Shown: positions 11,827 to 21,266, numbered from the stretch's first letter. The stretch is 64,000 nt of DNA from Streptomyces deccanensis (GCF_022385335.1 NZ_CP092431.1:1922001-1986000); one strand, 5' to 3'. Notes: generated from the sequence alone by a model not told the origin. A program made the numbers and translations.

Positions 11827-12353
11827 GACGTACGGCCTTTCGATGCGTGCAGGGCCACGGCCTGCTGGAGGCGGTTCTGGGCGGGGGCCCGCCAGATGTG
11901 GCAGATGGCGAGGGCGAGGGCGTCGGCGGCGTCCGCCGGTTTCGGTGGTGCGTCGAGCCGGAGGAGACGGGTGACCATGGCGCCGACCTGGGCCTTGTCG
12001 GCGCGGCCGCTGCCCGTGACGGCGGCCTTGACCTCGCTGGGGGTGTGCAGGGCGACGGGGATGCCTCGGCGGGCGGCGCAGAGCATGGCGACGGCGCTGG
12101 CCTGGGCGGTGCCCATGACCGTCCGCACGTTGTGCTGGCTGAACACCCGTTCCACGGCGACGTATTCGGGTCGGTGTTCGTCGAGCCACTGCTCGATACC
12201 CTGCTCGATCGCGACGAGGCGCAGGCCCAACTCGGCGTCGGCGGGCGTCCGGACGACACCGACGCCGACCATGGTGAGCGGCCGCCCCGCGACGCCCTCG
12301 ACAACCCCCACGCCACACCGCGTGAGTCCGGGGTCCACCCCGAGTACGCGCAC
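11823..12353 (-). CDS. ruvC: Crossover junction endodeoxyribonuclease RuvC
   Basis: A 176-residue Holliday junction resolvase. The first catalytic aspartate is in [12 protein letters not shown] at residues 3-14; the second acidic site is in [10 protein letters not shown] and the C-terminal acidic pair in [12 protein letters not shown]. The frame is open further upstream to 12410, but GTG at 12351-12353 gives the canonical N-terminus VRVLGVDPG and has GGGAGG upstream. Its stop overlaps the ruvA start. Confidence 0.96.
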   Translation of the reverse strand: MRVLGVDPGLTRCGVGVVEGVAGRPLTMVGVGVVRTPADAELGLRLVAIEQGIEQWLDEHRPEYVAVERVFSQHNVRTVMGTAQASAVAMLCAARRGIPVALHTPSEVKAAVTGSGRADKAQVGAMVTRLLRLDAPPKPADAADALALAICHIWRAPAQNRLQQAVALHASKGRTS

Positions 12354-12413
12354 CGCGCCCCCCTCCCAGTCGATCGCCTGTTTGTGCAGGCTATCTGCTG
12401 CCACCGACAACGG

Positions 12414-12448
12414 CGGCGGGCCGGTGGGTGTGTCCCACCGGCCCGCCG
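12414..12448 (-). terminator. yebC terminator
   Basis: A 15-bp perfect inverted repeat (12414-12428 and 12434-12448, arm CGGCGGGCCGGTGGG) with loop TGTGT. It lies 23 bases after the yebC stop and upstream of ruvC, so it should separate the yebC transcript from the ruv genes. Confidence 0.8.
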
Positions 12449-12471
12449 GATCCGCTCGGTTCGCGGCAGCG

Positions 12472-13224
12472 TTACGCGTCGACCTTGGCCATCACGTCGT
12501 CGCTGACGTCGAAGTTGGCGAAGACGTTCTGGACGTCGTCGCTGTCCTCCAGGGCGTCGATCAGCTTGAAGATCTTCCTGGCGCCCTCCTCGTCCAGCTC
12601 GACCTGCATGGTCGGGACGAAGTTGGCCTCGGCCGAGTCGTAGTCGATGCCGGCCTCCTGGAGGGAGGAGCGGACCGCGACCAGGTCGGTGGCCTCGCTG
12701 AGCACCTCGAAGGACTCGCCCAGGTCGTTGACCTCCTCGGCGCCCGCGTCGAGCACGACCTCCAGGACGTCGTCCTCGGACAGCTCGCCCTTGGGGACGA
12801 TCACGACGCCCTTGCGGTTGAAGAGGTACGAGACGGAGCCCGGGTCGGCCATCGAACCGCCGTTGCGGGTCATGGCGACCCGGACGTCGGAGGCGGCGCG
12901 GTTGCGGTTGTCGGTGAGGCACTCGATGAGCACCGCGACCCCGTTCGGACCGTAGCCCTCGTACATGATCGTCTCGTAGTCGGCGCCGCCGGCCTCGAGA
13001 CCGCCACCACGCTTGATCGCGGAGTCGATGTTCTTGTTGGGGACCGACTGCTTCTTCGCCTTCTGCACGGCGTCGTAGAGCGTCGGGTTGCCTTCGAGGT
13101 CCACGCCGCCCATCCGGGCCGCGACTTCGATGTTCTTGATCAGCTTCGCGAAGAGCTTGCCGCGCTTGGCGTCGATCACGGCCTTCTTGTGCTTCGTCGT
13201 AGCCCATTTAGAGTGGCCGGACAT
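12472..13224 (-). CDS. yebC: YebC/PmpR-family protein
   Basis: A 250-residue member of the YebC family, opening with the canonical [23 protein letters not shown] and containing [28 protein letters not shown] and [10 protein letters not shown]. Members have been described as transcription regulators and, more recently, as ribosome-associated factors that help translate proline stretches; I cannot say which applies. Start is ATG at 13222-13224 with AAGGAG 9 bases upstream. It lies between the PLP synthase genes and ruvC. Confidence 0.95.
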   Translation of the reverse strand: MSGHSKWATTKHKKAVIDAKRGKLFAKLIKNIEVAARMGGVDLEGNPTLYDAVQKAKKQSVPNKNIDSAIKRGGGLEAGGADYETIMYEGYGPNGVAVLIECLTDNRNRAASDVRVAMTRNGGSMADPGSVSYLFNRKGVVIVPKGELSEDDVLEVVLDAGAEEVNDLGESFEVLSEATDLVAVRSSLQEAGIDYDSAEANFVPTMQVELDEEGARKIFKLIDALEDSDDVQNVFANFDVSDDVMAKVDA

Positions 13225-13272
13225 CTGCCTGTCTCCTTCGCGTTACCCAACTCCGTACGAACCCCAGAGATC

Positions 13273-13881
13273 CTACAAGGACTCCGCCGACCGGTTCGCG
13301 CGCACCATGTCGACAAAGAGGGCGTGCAGCCGGTGGTCTCCGGTCAGCTCCGGATGGAACGACGTGGCGAGCGCGTTGCCCTGGCGGACGGCGACGATGT
13401 GACCGTCGTGCTCGGCCAGCACCTCCGTCTCCGCGCCCACGGACTCCACCCAGGGGGCGCGGATGAAGACGCCCTCCACGGGAGCGCCCTCGACGCCCTT
13501 CACGTCGACCGCCGCCTCGAAGGACTCGTTCTGACGTCCGAAGGCGTTGCGGCGCACGATCATGTCGATGCCGCCGATGGTCTCCTGGCCCGAGCGCGGG
13601 TCGAGGATCTTGTCGGCGAGCATGATCAGGCCGGCGCAGGTGCCGTACACGGGCATGCCGTCACGCACGCGCGCGCGGAGGGGCTCCATGACGCCGAAGA
13701 GGACGGCGAGCTTGGAGATGGTGGTGGACTCGCCGCCGGGGATCACGAGGCCGTCCACCTCGGCGAGTTCCTCGGGGCGCCGCACCGGCCTGGCCACGGC
13801 GTCGGCCGCGGCCAGGGCGACGAGGTGCTCCCGTACGTCGCCCTGGAGGGCCAGGACGCCTATGACGGGGGTGTCGCTCAT
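13273..13881 (-). CDS. pdxT: Pyridoxal 5'-phosphate synthase glutaminase subunit PdxT
   Basis: A 202-residue class-I glutaminase that supplies ammonia to PdxS. The nucleophilic cysteine is in [12 protein letters not shown], the oxyanion loop in [10 protein letters not shown], and the His-Glu pair of the triad in SFHPELTGD. It begins [19 protein letters not shown]. The ATG at 13879-13881 is 6 bases after the pdxS TAA, so the two subunits are made from one message. Confidence 0.97.
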   Translation of the reverse strand: MSDTPVIGVLALQGDVREHLVALAAADAVARPVRRPEELAEVDGLVIPGGESTTISKLAVLFGVMEPLRARVRDGMPVYGTCAGLIMLADKILDPRSGQETIGGIDMIVRRNAFGRQNESFEAAVDVKGVEGAPVEGVFIRAPWVESVGAETEVLAEHDGHIVAVRQGNALATSFHPELTGDHRLHALFVDMVRANRSAESL

Positions 13882-13887
13882 GGGTGC

Positions 13888-14805
13888 TTACCAGCCCCGG
13901 TTCGCGTAGCGCTCGGCCTCGGGGAGGGTGTCGCAGTTGATGCCGACCATGGCCTCGCCCAGGTTGCGGGAGGCGTCCGCGATGATCTTCGGGTCGTCGT
14001 AGAAGGTGGTGGCCTTCACGATGGCGGCGGCGCGCTTGGCCGGGTCGCCGGACTTGAAGATGCCGGAGCCGACGAAGACGCCCTCGGCACCGAGCTGGCG
14101 CATCAGCGCGGCGTCGGCCGGGGTGGCCACGCCACCGGCGGAGAACAGCACCACCGGGAGCTTGCCCAGCTCGGAGACCTCCTTGACCAGCTCGTACGGG
14201 GCGCGCAGCTCCTTGGCGGCGGCGTACAGCTCGTTGTTGTCGAAGCCGCGCAGCTTGGCGATCTCGTTCTTGATCTGGCGCAGGTGGCGGACCGCCTCGA
14301 CGACGTTGCCGGTGCCGGCCTCGCCCTTGGAGCGGATCATGGCCGCGCCCTCGGCGATGCGGCGCAGGGCCTCACCGAGGTTGGTGGCGCCGCAGACGAA
14401 GGGGGTGGTGAAGGCCCACTTGTCGGAGTGGTTGACCTCGTCGGCCGGGGTGAGGACCTCGGACTCGTCGATGTAGTCGACGCCGAGGGACTGCAGGACC
14501 TGGGCCTCGACGAAGTGGCCGATGCGGGACTTGGCCATGACCGGGATGGAGACGGCCTCGATGATGCCCTCGATCATGTCGGGGTCGGACATCCGGGCCA
14601 CGCCGCCGTCCTTGCGGATGTCGGCGGGGACCCGCTCCAGGGCCATGACGGCCACCGCGCCCGCGTCCTCGGCGATCTTGGCCTGCTCCGGGGTGACGAC
14701 GTCCATGATCACACCACCCTTGAGCTGCTCGGCCATGCCGCGCTTCACGCGGGCGGTGCCGGTCTCGGGGGTCTGGGCGGCGGAGTTGGAGAGCGTGCTG
14801 GACAC
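13888..14805 (-). CDS. pdxS: Pyridoxal 5'-phosphate synthase lyase subunit PdxS
   Basis: A 305-residue TIM-barrel synthase that builds PLP from ribose 5-phosphate, glyceraldehyde 3-phosphate and ammonia. Signature parts are [19 protein letters not shown], the active-site lysine in [15 protein letters not shown] and [20 protein letters not shown]. The frame stays open to 15012 through the repeat element upstream, but GTG at 14803-14805 gives [16 protein letters not shown] and has GAGG about 9 bases ahead. It heads the pdxS-pdxT pair. Confidence 0.96.
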   Translation of the reverse strand: MSSTLSNSAAQTPETGTARVKRGMAEQLKGGVIMDVVTPEQAKIAEDAGAVAVMALERVPADIRKDGGVARMSDPDMIEGIIEAVSIPVMAKSRIGHFVEAQVLQSLGVDYIDESEVLTPADEVNHSDKWAFTTPFVCGATNLGEALRRIAEGAAMIRSKGEAGTGNVVEAVRHLRQIKNEIAKLRGFDNNELYAAAKELRAPYELVKEVSELGKLPVVLFSAGGVATPADAALMRQLGAEGVFVGSGIFKSGDPAKRAAAIVKATTFYDDPKIIADASRNLGEAMVGINCDTLPEAERYANRGW

Positions 14806-14945
14806 GGGTTTGACCTCGCTCGGAGAAGGGGTTTCTGCAAACACCGAGGAAACGCGAGGCGTGCGGGCCACTGCAAGGGCCAATGGGGAGGCGGTGGATC
14901 GTTTTGTGGGGTGCGTTGTCGGCGCGTGCGTTGTCGGGTGCGGGT

Positions 14946-15235
14946 CCGGTGGGGCTTCTCGCGCAGTTCCCCGCGCCCCTGAAAGACCAGGCCCTGCGGG
15001 CCTGAAAGCCATGGCCCCCAGGGCCTGAAAGGCGACGGTCGGGCGGGCCGGAAAGGCGACGGCGCCGCGGGCCTGAAAGGCGACGGCGCCGCGGGCCTGA
15101 AAGGCGACGGCGCCGCGGGCCTGAAAGGCGACGGCGCCGCGGGCCTGAAAGGCGACGGCGCCGCGGGCCTGAAGAGCACGGGGCGCAGCCCCTGCTTTTC
15201 AGGGGCGCGGGGAACTGCGCGAGAAGCCCCACCGG
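14946..15235. repeat. Large palindromic element with 39-bp perfect arms
   Basis: Arms 14946-14984 and 15197-15235 are exact reverse complements over 39 bases and include the dispersed core CGCGCAGTTCCCCGCGCCCC. The 212-base interior holds a tandem array and near the right arm the sequence GGGGCGCAGCCCC. As single-stranded RNA or DNA it would form a long stem with a repetitive loop. No transposase is present. Confidence 0.9.
15024..15167. repeat. 24-bp tandem repeat array, six units
   Basis: Unit starts at 15024, 15048, 15072, 15096, 15120 and 15144. The last four units are identical (beginning CCTGAAAGGCGACGGCGCCG); the first two differ in a few bases. Diverged half-units flank it at 15001-15023 and 15168-15180. 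Perfect identity of the inner copies suggests recent slippage or recombination, so copy number should vary between strains. Confidence 0.92.
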
Positions 15236-15271
15236 GCCCGCGGTCGCCCACGAACCCGCGCCCCCGAGCTC

Positions 15272-15811
15272 CTAGGCGGCCGAAGCCAAGGCGACCGGCG
15301 GCTCGTCGTCCATCTCGAAGGCCATGGGGAACGGCGCGTGCCCGGCCAGCCGGAACCAGCGAACCTTGCGGTGCCGGCGCAACGCCCGCGCCGCCCGCAC
15401 CGCGTCGTTGTGGAAGCGCCGCGCCATCGGCACCCGCCGCACCGCCTGGGCCAGCTCGTTCGCCGCGTCCTCACCACCCGGCGCCTCGCGCACCACCTCC
15501 ACCTGCTGCGGGTCCGCGAACACGGCCCGCAGCGCCTGGCTCAGCTCGCTCTCGGCGACCTCGCGCTGCTCCTCCTCGGCCTGCCGGGCCGCGTGCGCCG
15601 CCTCGTAGAGGACGATCGATGCAGCCGGGTCCAGCACTCCGGATGTGGCCAGTTCCTGGGCGACCGACGCACGGCGCAGCAGCTGCGCGTCGAGCGCGGC
15701 GCGGGCGGCGTCGATGCGCGCGTGCAGCCGGTCCAGGCGTCCCGCGGTCCAGCTCAGATACAGGCCGATCGCGAACAGGACGACCGCGATCCAGATGAGT
15801 GTGGAAGTCAC
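15272..15811 (-). CDS. LemA-like single-helix membrane protein
   Basis: A 179-residue protein of unknown function. One N-terminal helix (STLIWIAVVLFAIGLYLSWTAG) is followed by a helical region reading LDRLHARIDAARAALDAQLLRRASVAQELA, which resembles the LemA pattern of a helix pair ending in a two-part repeat; ARRFHNDAVRAAR later in the protein fits the LemA YN..V motif. The similarity is by eye and partial. Start is taken as GTG at 15809-15811; a TTG three codons upstream is also possible and neither has a good ribosome site. It lies directly behind pimA in the PIM gene group. Confidence 0.75.
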   Translation of the reverse strand: MTSTLIWIAVVLFAIGLYLSWTAGRLDRLHARIDAARAALDAQLLRRASVAQELATSGVLDPAASIVLYEAAHAARQAEEEQREVAESELSQALRAVFADPQQVEVVREAPGGEDAANELAQAVRRVPMARRFHNDAVRAARALRRHRKVRWFRLAGHAPFPMAFEMDDEPPVALASAA

Positions 15812-15914
15812 GGGCGGCAAGGCTACTACCGGTGCCCGCCACCGCCGTGTCCTGGTTCAGCGGTCCGCGAGCGGGGCGGGGAACCGCGTGACCGGTCCCC
15901 CCACTCCGCCGGAG

Positions 15915-17075
15915 TCATTCCCGGGCCAGCCCCAACCGTGCCCGCAGTCCCACGCGTTCGTCCGCCGCCACCGACGCCGCGCCCTCCGTGACGGTCTCGT
16001 AGACACCGAGGATGTCGGCGCCGACGGTGGACCAGTCGAAGCGGCGGACGTGGGCGCTGCCCCGTGCGCGGAGTTCGGCGCGGCGGTCCGGGTCGCCGAG
16101 GAGCCGTACGGCGGCCGTCGCGAGCGCGTCGGCGTCCTCGTTGGCGAAGAGTTCGCCCGCGCCGCCCTGGTCGAGGACCTGGGCGAAGGCGTCGAGGTCG
16201 GAGGCGAGGACGGGGGCGCCGGCGGACATGGCCTCGACGAGGATGATGCCGAAGCTCTCGCCGCCGGTGTTGGGGGCGACGTAGACGTCGACGCTGCGCA
16301 GGAAGCGGGCCTTGTCCTCGTCGCTGACCATGCCGAGGAACTCGACGCGGGAGCGCAGTTCCTTGGGCAGCGTCTCGACCGCCTCCTCCTCGTCCCCGCG
16401 CCCGGCGACCAGCAGCCGGGCGTGCGGGCGCTCGGCGAAGATCCTCGGGAGGGCCTTCATCAGCACCGGCAGCCCCTTGCGGGGTTCGTCGATGCGGCCG
16501 ACGAAACCGAGCGTGTCGCCCTGCCAGTCGGGGTTGGGCTTGGCGCGGGCGAAGAAGTCGACGTCGACGCCGTTCGGGATGACGACCGCGTCGCCGCCCA
16601 GGTGTTCGACGAGGGTGCGGCGGGCGTACTCGCTCACCGCGATCCGCGCGCTGATCTTCTCCAGCGCGGGCTGGAGGATCGGGTAGGCCGCGATCATCGC
16701 CCGGGAGCGCGGGTTGGAGGTGTGGAAGGTGGCGACGATCGGGCCCTGCGCGGCCCAGCAGGCCAGCAGGCCGAGCGACGGGGAGGCCGGCTCGTGGATG
16801 TGGATCACGTCGAACGTGCCGTCGTGCAGCCAGCGTCTGACCCGGGCCGCCGAGAGGAACCCGAAGTTCAGGCGGGCCACCGAGCCGTTGTAGGGCACCG
16901 GGACCGCGCGGCCCGCCGAGACGACGTACGGCGGCAGCGGGGTGTCGTCGTCGGCGGGGGCGAGCACCGACACCTCGTGGCCGAGGCGGATGAGGTGGTC
17001 GGCCAGGTCGCGGATGTGGAACTGGACTCCCCCGGGCACGTCCCAGGAGTACGGGCAGACGATCCCGATCTTCAC
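15915..17075 (-). CDS. pimA: Phosphatidylinositol alpha-mannosyltransferase PimA (GT4)
   Basis: A 386-residue GT-B glycosyltransferase predicted to transfer the first mannose from GDP-mannose to phosphatidylinositol on the inner membrane face. It begins VKIGIVCPYSWDVPGGVQFHIRDLA, the PimA glycine loop; the C-terminal half holds FVGRIDEPRKGLPVLMKA and the GT4 E-x7-E region in PNTGGESFGIILVEAMSAG. Start is GTG at 17073-17075, overlapping the acyltransferase stop as GTGA. Context with pgsA and the acyltransferase supports the assignment over other GT4 enzymes. Confidence 0.93.
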   Translation of the reverse strand: MKIGIVCPYSWDVPGGVQFHIRDLADHLIRLGHEVSVLAPADDDTPLPPYVVSAGRAVPVPYNGSVARLNFGFLSAARVRRWLHDGTFDVIHIHEPASPSLGLLACWAAQGPIVATFHTSNPRSRAMIAAYPILQPALEKISARIAVSEYARRTLVEHLGGDAVVIPNGVDVDFFARAKPNPDWQGDTLGFVGRIDEPRKGLPVLMKALPRIFAERPHARLLVAGRGDEEEAVETLPKELRSRVEFLGMVSDEDKARFLRSVDVYVAPNTGGESFGIILVEAMSAGAPVLASDLDAFAQVLDQGGAGELFANEDADALATAAVRLLGDPDRRAELRARGSAHVRRFDWSTVGADILGVYETVTEGAASVAADERVGLRARLGLARE

Positions 17076-18007
17076 GGGCGTCCCTTCTCGGAGCCGGGCC
17101 CGGGACTCTTCGCGGGGTCGAGGTCCGCGAGCCACAAGCGCTGGAGCATGTGCCAGTCCTCCGGGTGGTCGGCGATGCCGGTGGCGAAGGCGTCTGCCAG
17201 CGCCTGTGTCATGACAGACGCCTTCTCGGCGCGGGTACCTGTCCCGGGTACCTCGATCGGGGGGTGCACGCGTCCCCGCATGACGGGCGAGTCGTCGTAC
17301 CAGAGCGTCACCGGCAGCAGCAGGGCCCCGGTCTGCTGGGCGAGGAGGGCCGGTCCCGCGGGCATCCGGGTGGGCTCGCCGAAGAAGTCCACCTGGACGC
17401 CGGACGCGGACAGGTCGCGGTCGGCGACCAGGCAGACCAGGCCTCCGTCGCGCAGCCGCCGGGCGAGGGTGCCGAAGGCGGAGCCACCGCTGTGCGGCAG
17501 GACCTCCATGCCGAGGCCCTCGCGGTAGGCGACGAAGCGGTCGTAGAGCGTCTCGGGCTTGAGGCGTTCGGCGACCGTGGTGAACGGGATCTTCAGCTCA
17601 GTGGTGACCCAGGCGCCGGCGAGGTCCCAGTTGGCCAGGTGCGGCAGCGCGAGTACGACGCCCCGGCCGGAGGCGAGGCCGTCGGTGAGGTGGTGCAGGT
17701 CCTTGGCGGCGAAGCCGGTCCTGATCCGCTCCTCGCTCCAGGCGGGGAGGCGGAAGGACTCCATCCAGTAGCGCAGGTACGAGCGCATCCCCGCGCGGGA
17801 GAGCTCGGCGAGGCGCTCCGGGCTCGCGCCCGGGACCACGCGCGCGTAGTTGGCCTCCAGACGGCGCACGAGGGGGCCGCGCCGCTTCCAGGTGGCGTCG
17901 GCGATCGTCCGGCCGAGGCGTACGGCGACGGGCTCGGGGAGCTTCTTCACGGTGCCCCAGCCCAGGCCGTACAACCCGTCGGTCAGCCGCTCCCGCACAG
18001 CGCTCAC
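17072..18007 (-). CDS. LpxL/HtrB-family lysophospholipid acyltransferase (PatA-like)
   Basis: A 311-residue acyltransferase of the HtrB/LpxL superfamily; in actinobacteria the member at this place acylates the mannose of phosphatidylinositol mannoside. The H-x4-D motif is HLANWD within VVLALPHLANWDLAGAW, and the substrate-binding region GGSAFGTLARRLRDGGLVCLVADRD is characteristic. Start is GTG at 18005-18007, overlapping the pgsA stop as GTGA; its own stop overlaps the pimA start. The three genes are therefore tightly coupled. Confidence 0.92.
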   Translation of the reverse strand: MSAVRERLTDGLYGLGWGTVKKLPEPVAVRLGRTIADATWKRRGPLVRRLEANYARVVPGASPERLAELSRAGMRSYLRYWMESFRLPAWSEERIRTGFAAKDLHHLTDGLASGRGVVLALPHLANWDLAGAWVTTELKIPFTTVAERLKPETLYDRFVAYREGLGMEVLPHSGGSAFGTLARRLRDGGLVCLVADRDLSASGVQVDFFGEPTRMPAGPALLAQQTGALLLPVTLWYDDSPVMRGRVHPPIEVPGTGTRAEKASVMTQALADAFATGIADHPEDWHMLQRLWLADLDPAKSPGPGSEKGRP

Positions 18008-18699
18008 GGGGTCGCCTCGCTGTTGCGGGCGCTGTCCGGGCTCTCCTGGGCGGTCTCGGCGGCGGCCGCCGCCTCGGCCTCGGCGGACTCGCGGCGGACC
18101 GTGACCACGCGCTGGATCAGCGTGACGAGGCTGCCGACGGCGACGATCCACAGGGCGATGGGCAGCAGCACGTCGATGCCTGGCACGCCGAACGCGTGCA
18201 GGCCGGACAGCCCGGCCGCGACCAGCGAGATCACCAGGCGCTCGGCGCGCTCCACGAGCCCGTTGACCGCCACCGGCAGGCCGATCGACTCGCCGCGCGC
18301 CTTGGTGTACGACACCACCTGGCCGCTCGCCAGACAGAAGATCGAGACGGCGCACAGGGCGAGGTCGTCGCCCTTGCCCGCGTACCAGAGGGCGAAGCCG
18401 CCGAAGATCGCGCCGTCGGCGACCCGGTCGAGCGTGGAGTCGAGGAAGGCCCCCCAGCGGCTGGAGCGGCCCATCTGGCGGGCCATGTTGCCGTCGACGA
18501 GGTCCGAGAACACGAACAGCGTGATGACGACCGTGCCCCAGAAGAACTCGCCCCGGGGGTAGAAGACCAACGCGCCCGCGATCACTCCGGCGGTGCCGAT
18601 GAGGGTGACCGTGTCGGGGCTGACGCCCCTGCGGATCAGAAACGCGGCGAACGGTGTGAGGACACGCGTGAAGAATGCACGCGCGTACTTGTTCAGCAT
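18004..18699 (-). CDS. pgsA: Phosphatidylinositol phosphate synthase (CDP-alcohol phosphatidyltransferase)
   Basis: A 231-residue integral membrane enzyme joining CDP-diacylglycerol and inositol phosphate, the entry to phosphatidylinositol. The motif D66-x2-D69-G70-x2-A73-R74-x8-G83-x3-D87-x3-D91 is complete (DLVDGNMARQMGRSSRWGAF onward). The protein starts MLNKYARAFFTRVLTPFAAFLIRRGVSPD, at ATG 18697-18699 with GGGAAGG close upstream. A longer open frame exists but is a GC shadow. The C-terminal 25 residues are Ala/Glu-rich. First gene of the pgsA-acyltransferase-pimA set. Confidence 0.94.
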   Translation of the reverse strand: MLNKYARAFFTRVLTPFAAFLIRRGVSPDTVTLIGTAGVIAGALVFYPRGEFFWGTVVITLFVFSDLVDGNMARQMGRSSRWGAFLDSTLDRVADGAIFGGFALWYAGKGDDLALCAVSIFCLASGQVVSYTKARGESIGLPVAVNGLVERAERLVISLVAAGLSGLHAFGVPGIDVLLPIALWIVAVGSLVTLIQRVVTVRRESAEAEAAAAAETAQESPDSARNSEATP

Positions 18700-18973
18700 G
18701 GCCTTCCCGAGGGTCGGTGTCGCCGCGTGGCCCCTGCTGGCCATCCGGCTGGCCCATCGTAGCCACGCGCGCGCGTGTGCGACCGTCGGGCACCAGCCCG
18801 CCGTGTCCCACGGGCGGGACCGGGGCCGTGAGGAGCGATCACGTCCTTCGTATGGACGCACCGTGACGCGAGTGCAAAGCTCGAAGACACCGCGGGCGTC
18901 ACCGGAGCCGCACCGCACGTGGATCGGTATGTCCGCGCCCACAGTGACCTCACCGTGCACGGGAGGCAGGATC

Positions 18974-21172
18974 ATGGGCGACAAGGCGAACGCACATCCC
19001 GGAGCCGCCGGCAGGGCTACGGCGGCCGACCACCCCGCGTCCGTACGGAATGTGGTGCTGGTCGGCCACTCCGGTTCGGGCAAGACGACTCTGGTGGAGG
19101 CTCTCGCGCTGACGGCGGGAGCGGTGAACCGGGCGGGCCGTGTGGAGGACGGCGGCACCGTCTCCGACTACGACGAGATCGAGCACCGGCAGCAACGCTC
19201 GGTGCAGCTCTCGCTCGTCCCCGTCGAATGGGGCGGGTACAAGATCAATCTGTTGGACACCCCCGGATACGCCGACTTCGTCGGGGAACTCAGGGCCGGT
19301 CTGCGAGCGGCGGACGCGGCCCTTTTCGTCGTCTCGGCCTCGGACGGCGTCGACGGCTCGACCCGCATGGTGTGGGAGGAGTGCGCGGCGGTCGGCATGC
19401 CGCGGGCGATCGTGGTCACGCACCTGGAGGCCGCGCGGTCGAACTTCGAGGAGATGACCCGGATCTGCGCGGAGACGTTCGGCGGGGACGACCCCGACGC
19501 CGTCCTTCCGCTCTATCTGCCGCTGCACGGCCCCCAGGGTCCGGACGGGCACGCGCCCGTCACCGGGCTGACGGGACTGCTGACGCGGAAGCTGTTCGAC
19601 TACTCCTCCGGCGAGCGCAAGGAGTCCGAGCCGGGCGCCGAGCAACTGCCGGCGATCGAGGAGGCCCGCAACCGGCTCATCGAGGGGATCATCTCCGAGA
19701 GCGAGGACGAGACCCTCATGGACCGCTATCTCGGCGGCGAGGAGATCGACGTCAAGACGCTGATCGACGACCTGGAGCGGGCCGTCACGCGCGGGGTCTT
19801 CCATCCCGTGCTGGCCGCCGCCCCGGCGGCCGACGGCGCCAAACAGGGCCTGGGCACGGTCGAACTCCTCGAACTGGTCACCGGCGGCTTCCCCACCCCC
19901 CTGGAGCGCGAGACCCCCGCGGTCACCACCCCCGAGGGACGGCCCCGCGAGATCCCGTCGGCCTGCGACCCGGACGGGCCGCTGGTCGCCGAGGTCGTGA
20001 AGACCGCCAGCGACCCCTACGTGGGCCGGATCTCCCTGGTACGGGTCTTCTCCGGGACGCTGCACCCCGACGAGACGGTGCACGTGTCCGGGCACGGGCT
20101 GGCCGACCGCGGGCACGAGGACCACGACGTCGACGAGCGGATCGGCGCCCTGTCCACCCCGTTCGGCAAACAGCAGCGCACTCTCACGCACTGCATCGCG
20201 GGCGACCTGGCGTGTGTGGCGAAACTGAACCGCGCGGAGACCGGGGACACCCTGTCGGCCAAGGACGACCCGCTGCTCATGGAGCCGTGGGAGATGCCCG
20301 ACCCGCTGCTGCCGCTCGCCATCCAGGCGCACAGCAAGGCCGACGAGGACAAGCTCTCCCAGGGCCTCGCCCGACTGGTCGCCGAGGACCCGACGATGCG
20401 GCTCGAACAGAACCAGGACACCCACCAGGTGGTCCTGTGGTGCCTGGGCGAGGCGCACGCCGACGTGGCGCTGGAACGGCTGCGCAGCCGCTACGGCGTC
20501 CAGGTCGACGTCATACCGCACCGGGTCTCCCTGCGGGAGACGTTCGCCGACAGGTCGGCGGGCCGGGGCCGGCACGTGAAGCAGTCCGGCGGCCACGGGC
20601 AGTACGCGATCTGCGAGATCGAGGTGGAGCCGCTGCCCGGCGGTTCCGGGATCGAGTTTGTCGACAAGGTCGTCGGCGGCGCGGTGCCCCGGCAGTTCAT
20701 CCCGTCCGTCGAGAAGGGCGTACGGGCGCAGGCCGCGAAGGGGGTCGCGGCCGGCTATCCGCTCATCGACGTGCGGATCACGCTGCGCGACGGCAAGGCG
20801 CACTCGGTGGACTCCTCGGACGCCGCGTTCCAGACGGCGGGCGCGCTGGCGCTGCGGGAGGCCGCCGCCGACGCGAAGATCCACCTGCTGGAGCCGGTCG
20901 CGGAGGTCTCGGTCCTGGTCGGCGACTCGTACGTGGGACCGGTGATGAGCGATCTGTCCGGCCGGCGCGGCCGGGTCGTCGGCACCGAGCAGGCGGGCGG
21001 CGGACGCACCCTCGTCCGGGCCGAGGTGCCGGAGATCGAGATCGACCGGTACGCCGTCGATCTGCGCTCGCTCTCCCACGGCACCGCGCGCTTCGGCCGC
21101 CGGTACACACGGCACGAGCCGATGCCGTCCCATGTCGCCGAGAAGCTCCGGGAACAGGCCAAGGACAACTGA
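18974..21172 (+). CDS. Elongation factor G-like protein (EF-G2 type)
   Basis: A 732-residue translational-GTPase homologue, distinct from the main EF-G. The P-loop is GHSGSGKTTL (31-40), G3 is DTPGYADF, and EF-G domains IV-V follow (SGGHGQYAICEIEVEPL, VDSSDAAFQTAGALALREA, PVMSDLSGRRGRVVGTEQ). The usual G4 motif NKxD is replaced by a THLEAARSNFEEM stretch, so guanine specificity may be altered. Start is ATG at 18974 with GGGAGGCAGG just upstream. Such paralogues are widespread in actinobacteria and have no agreed role. It is a single gene closed by the hairpin at 21231. Confidence 0.93.
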   Translation: MGDKANAHPGAAGRATAADHPASVRNVVLVGHSGSGKTTLVEALALTAGAVNRAGRVEDGGTVSDYDEIEHRQQRSVQLSLVPVEWGGYKINLLDTPGYADFVGELRAGLRAADAALFVVSASDGVDGSTRMVWEECAAVGMPRAIVVTHLEAARSNFEEMTRICAETFGGDDPDAVLPLYLPLHGPQGPDGHAPVTGLTGLLTRKLFDYSSGERKESEPGAEQLPAIEEARNRLIEGIISESEDETLMDRYLGGEEIDVKTLIDDLERAVTRGVFHPVLAAAPAADGAKQGLGTVELLELVTGGFPTPLERETPAVTTPEGRPREIPSACDPDGPLVAEVVKTASDPYVGRISLVRVFSGTLHPDETVHVSGHGLADRGHEDHDVDERIGALSTPFGKQQRTLTHCIAGDLACVAKLNRAETGDTLSAKDDPLLMEPWEMPDPLLPLAIQAHSKADEDKLSQGLARLVAEDPTMRLEQNQDTHQVVLWCLGEAHADVALERLRSRYGVQVDVIPHRVSLRETFADRSAGRGRHVKQSGGHGQYAICEIEVEPLPGGSGIEFVDKVVGGAVPRQFIPSVEKGVRAQAAKGVAAGYPLIDVRITLRDGKAHSVDSSDAAFQTAGALALREAAADAKIHLLEPVAEVSVLVGDSYVGPVMSDLSGRRGRVVGTEQAGGGRTLVRAEVPEIEIDRYAVDLRSLSHGTARFGRRYTRHEPMPSHVAEKLREQAKDN

Positions 21173-21230
21173 CCGGCGCCCGGGAACGAACGACGGAGGA
21201 CAGCGACGATCTCACGGAGGAGAGCGGCGA

Positions 21231-21266
21231 CCCACCGGTGGACGGCCACGGCCGTCCACCGGTGGG
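21231..21266 (+). terminator. Terminator of EF-G-like gene
   Basis: A 16-bp perfect inverted repeat, arms 21231-21246 and 21251-21266 (CCCACCGGTGGACGGC), loop CACG, 59 bases after the EF-G-like stop codon. Confidence 0.82.

Larger units (their letters stand above)
14806..15271. other. pdxS upstream region with repeat element
   Basis: A 466-base gap between two minus-strand genes. From 14946 to 15235 it is filled by a 39-bp inverted repeat enclosing a 24-bp tandem array. The pdxS promoter should lie in 14806-14945, which contains no obvious consensus pair. Open frames across the array only reflect its 24-base (eight-codon) period. Confidence 0.7.

Noticed and set aside
9601..14982. A 1793-codon open frame on the plus strand, and many similar long frames (for example 3897-5621 and 56549-58648)
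   Set aside because: They run antisense to well-identified genes (yajC, ruvB, ruvA, ruvC, yebC, pdxT, pdxS, relA, cobT) and have the composition of GC-rich shadows; no ribosome sites or families.
15024..15167. Possible CRISPR array
   Set aside because: Units are head-to-tail without spacers and no cas gene is in the window, so it is a simple tandem repeat.
15915..18699. Reading the pgsA-acyltransferase-pimA set as lipid A synthesis because of the LpxL/HtrB homology
   Set aside because: A Gram-positive genome context and the PIP-synthase and PimA neighbours indicate phosphatidylinositol mannoside synthesis.
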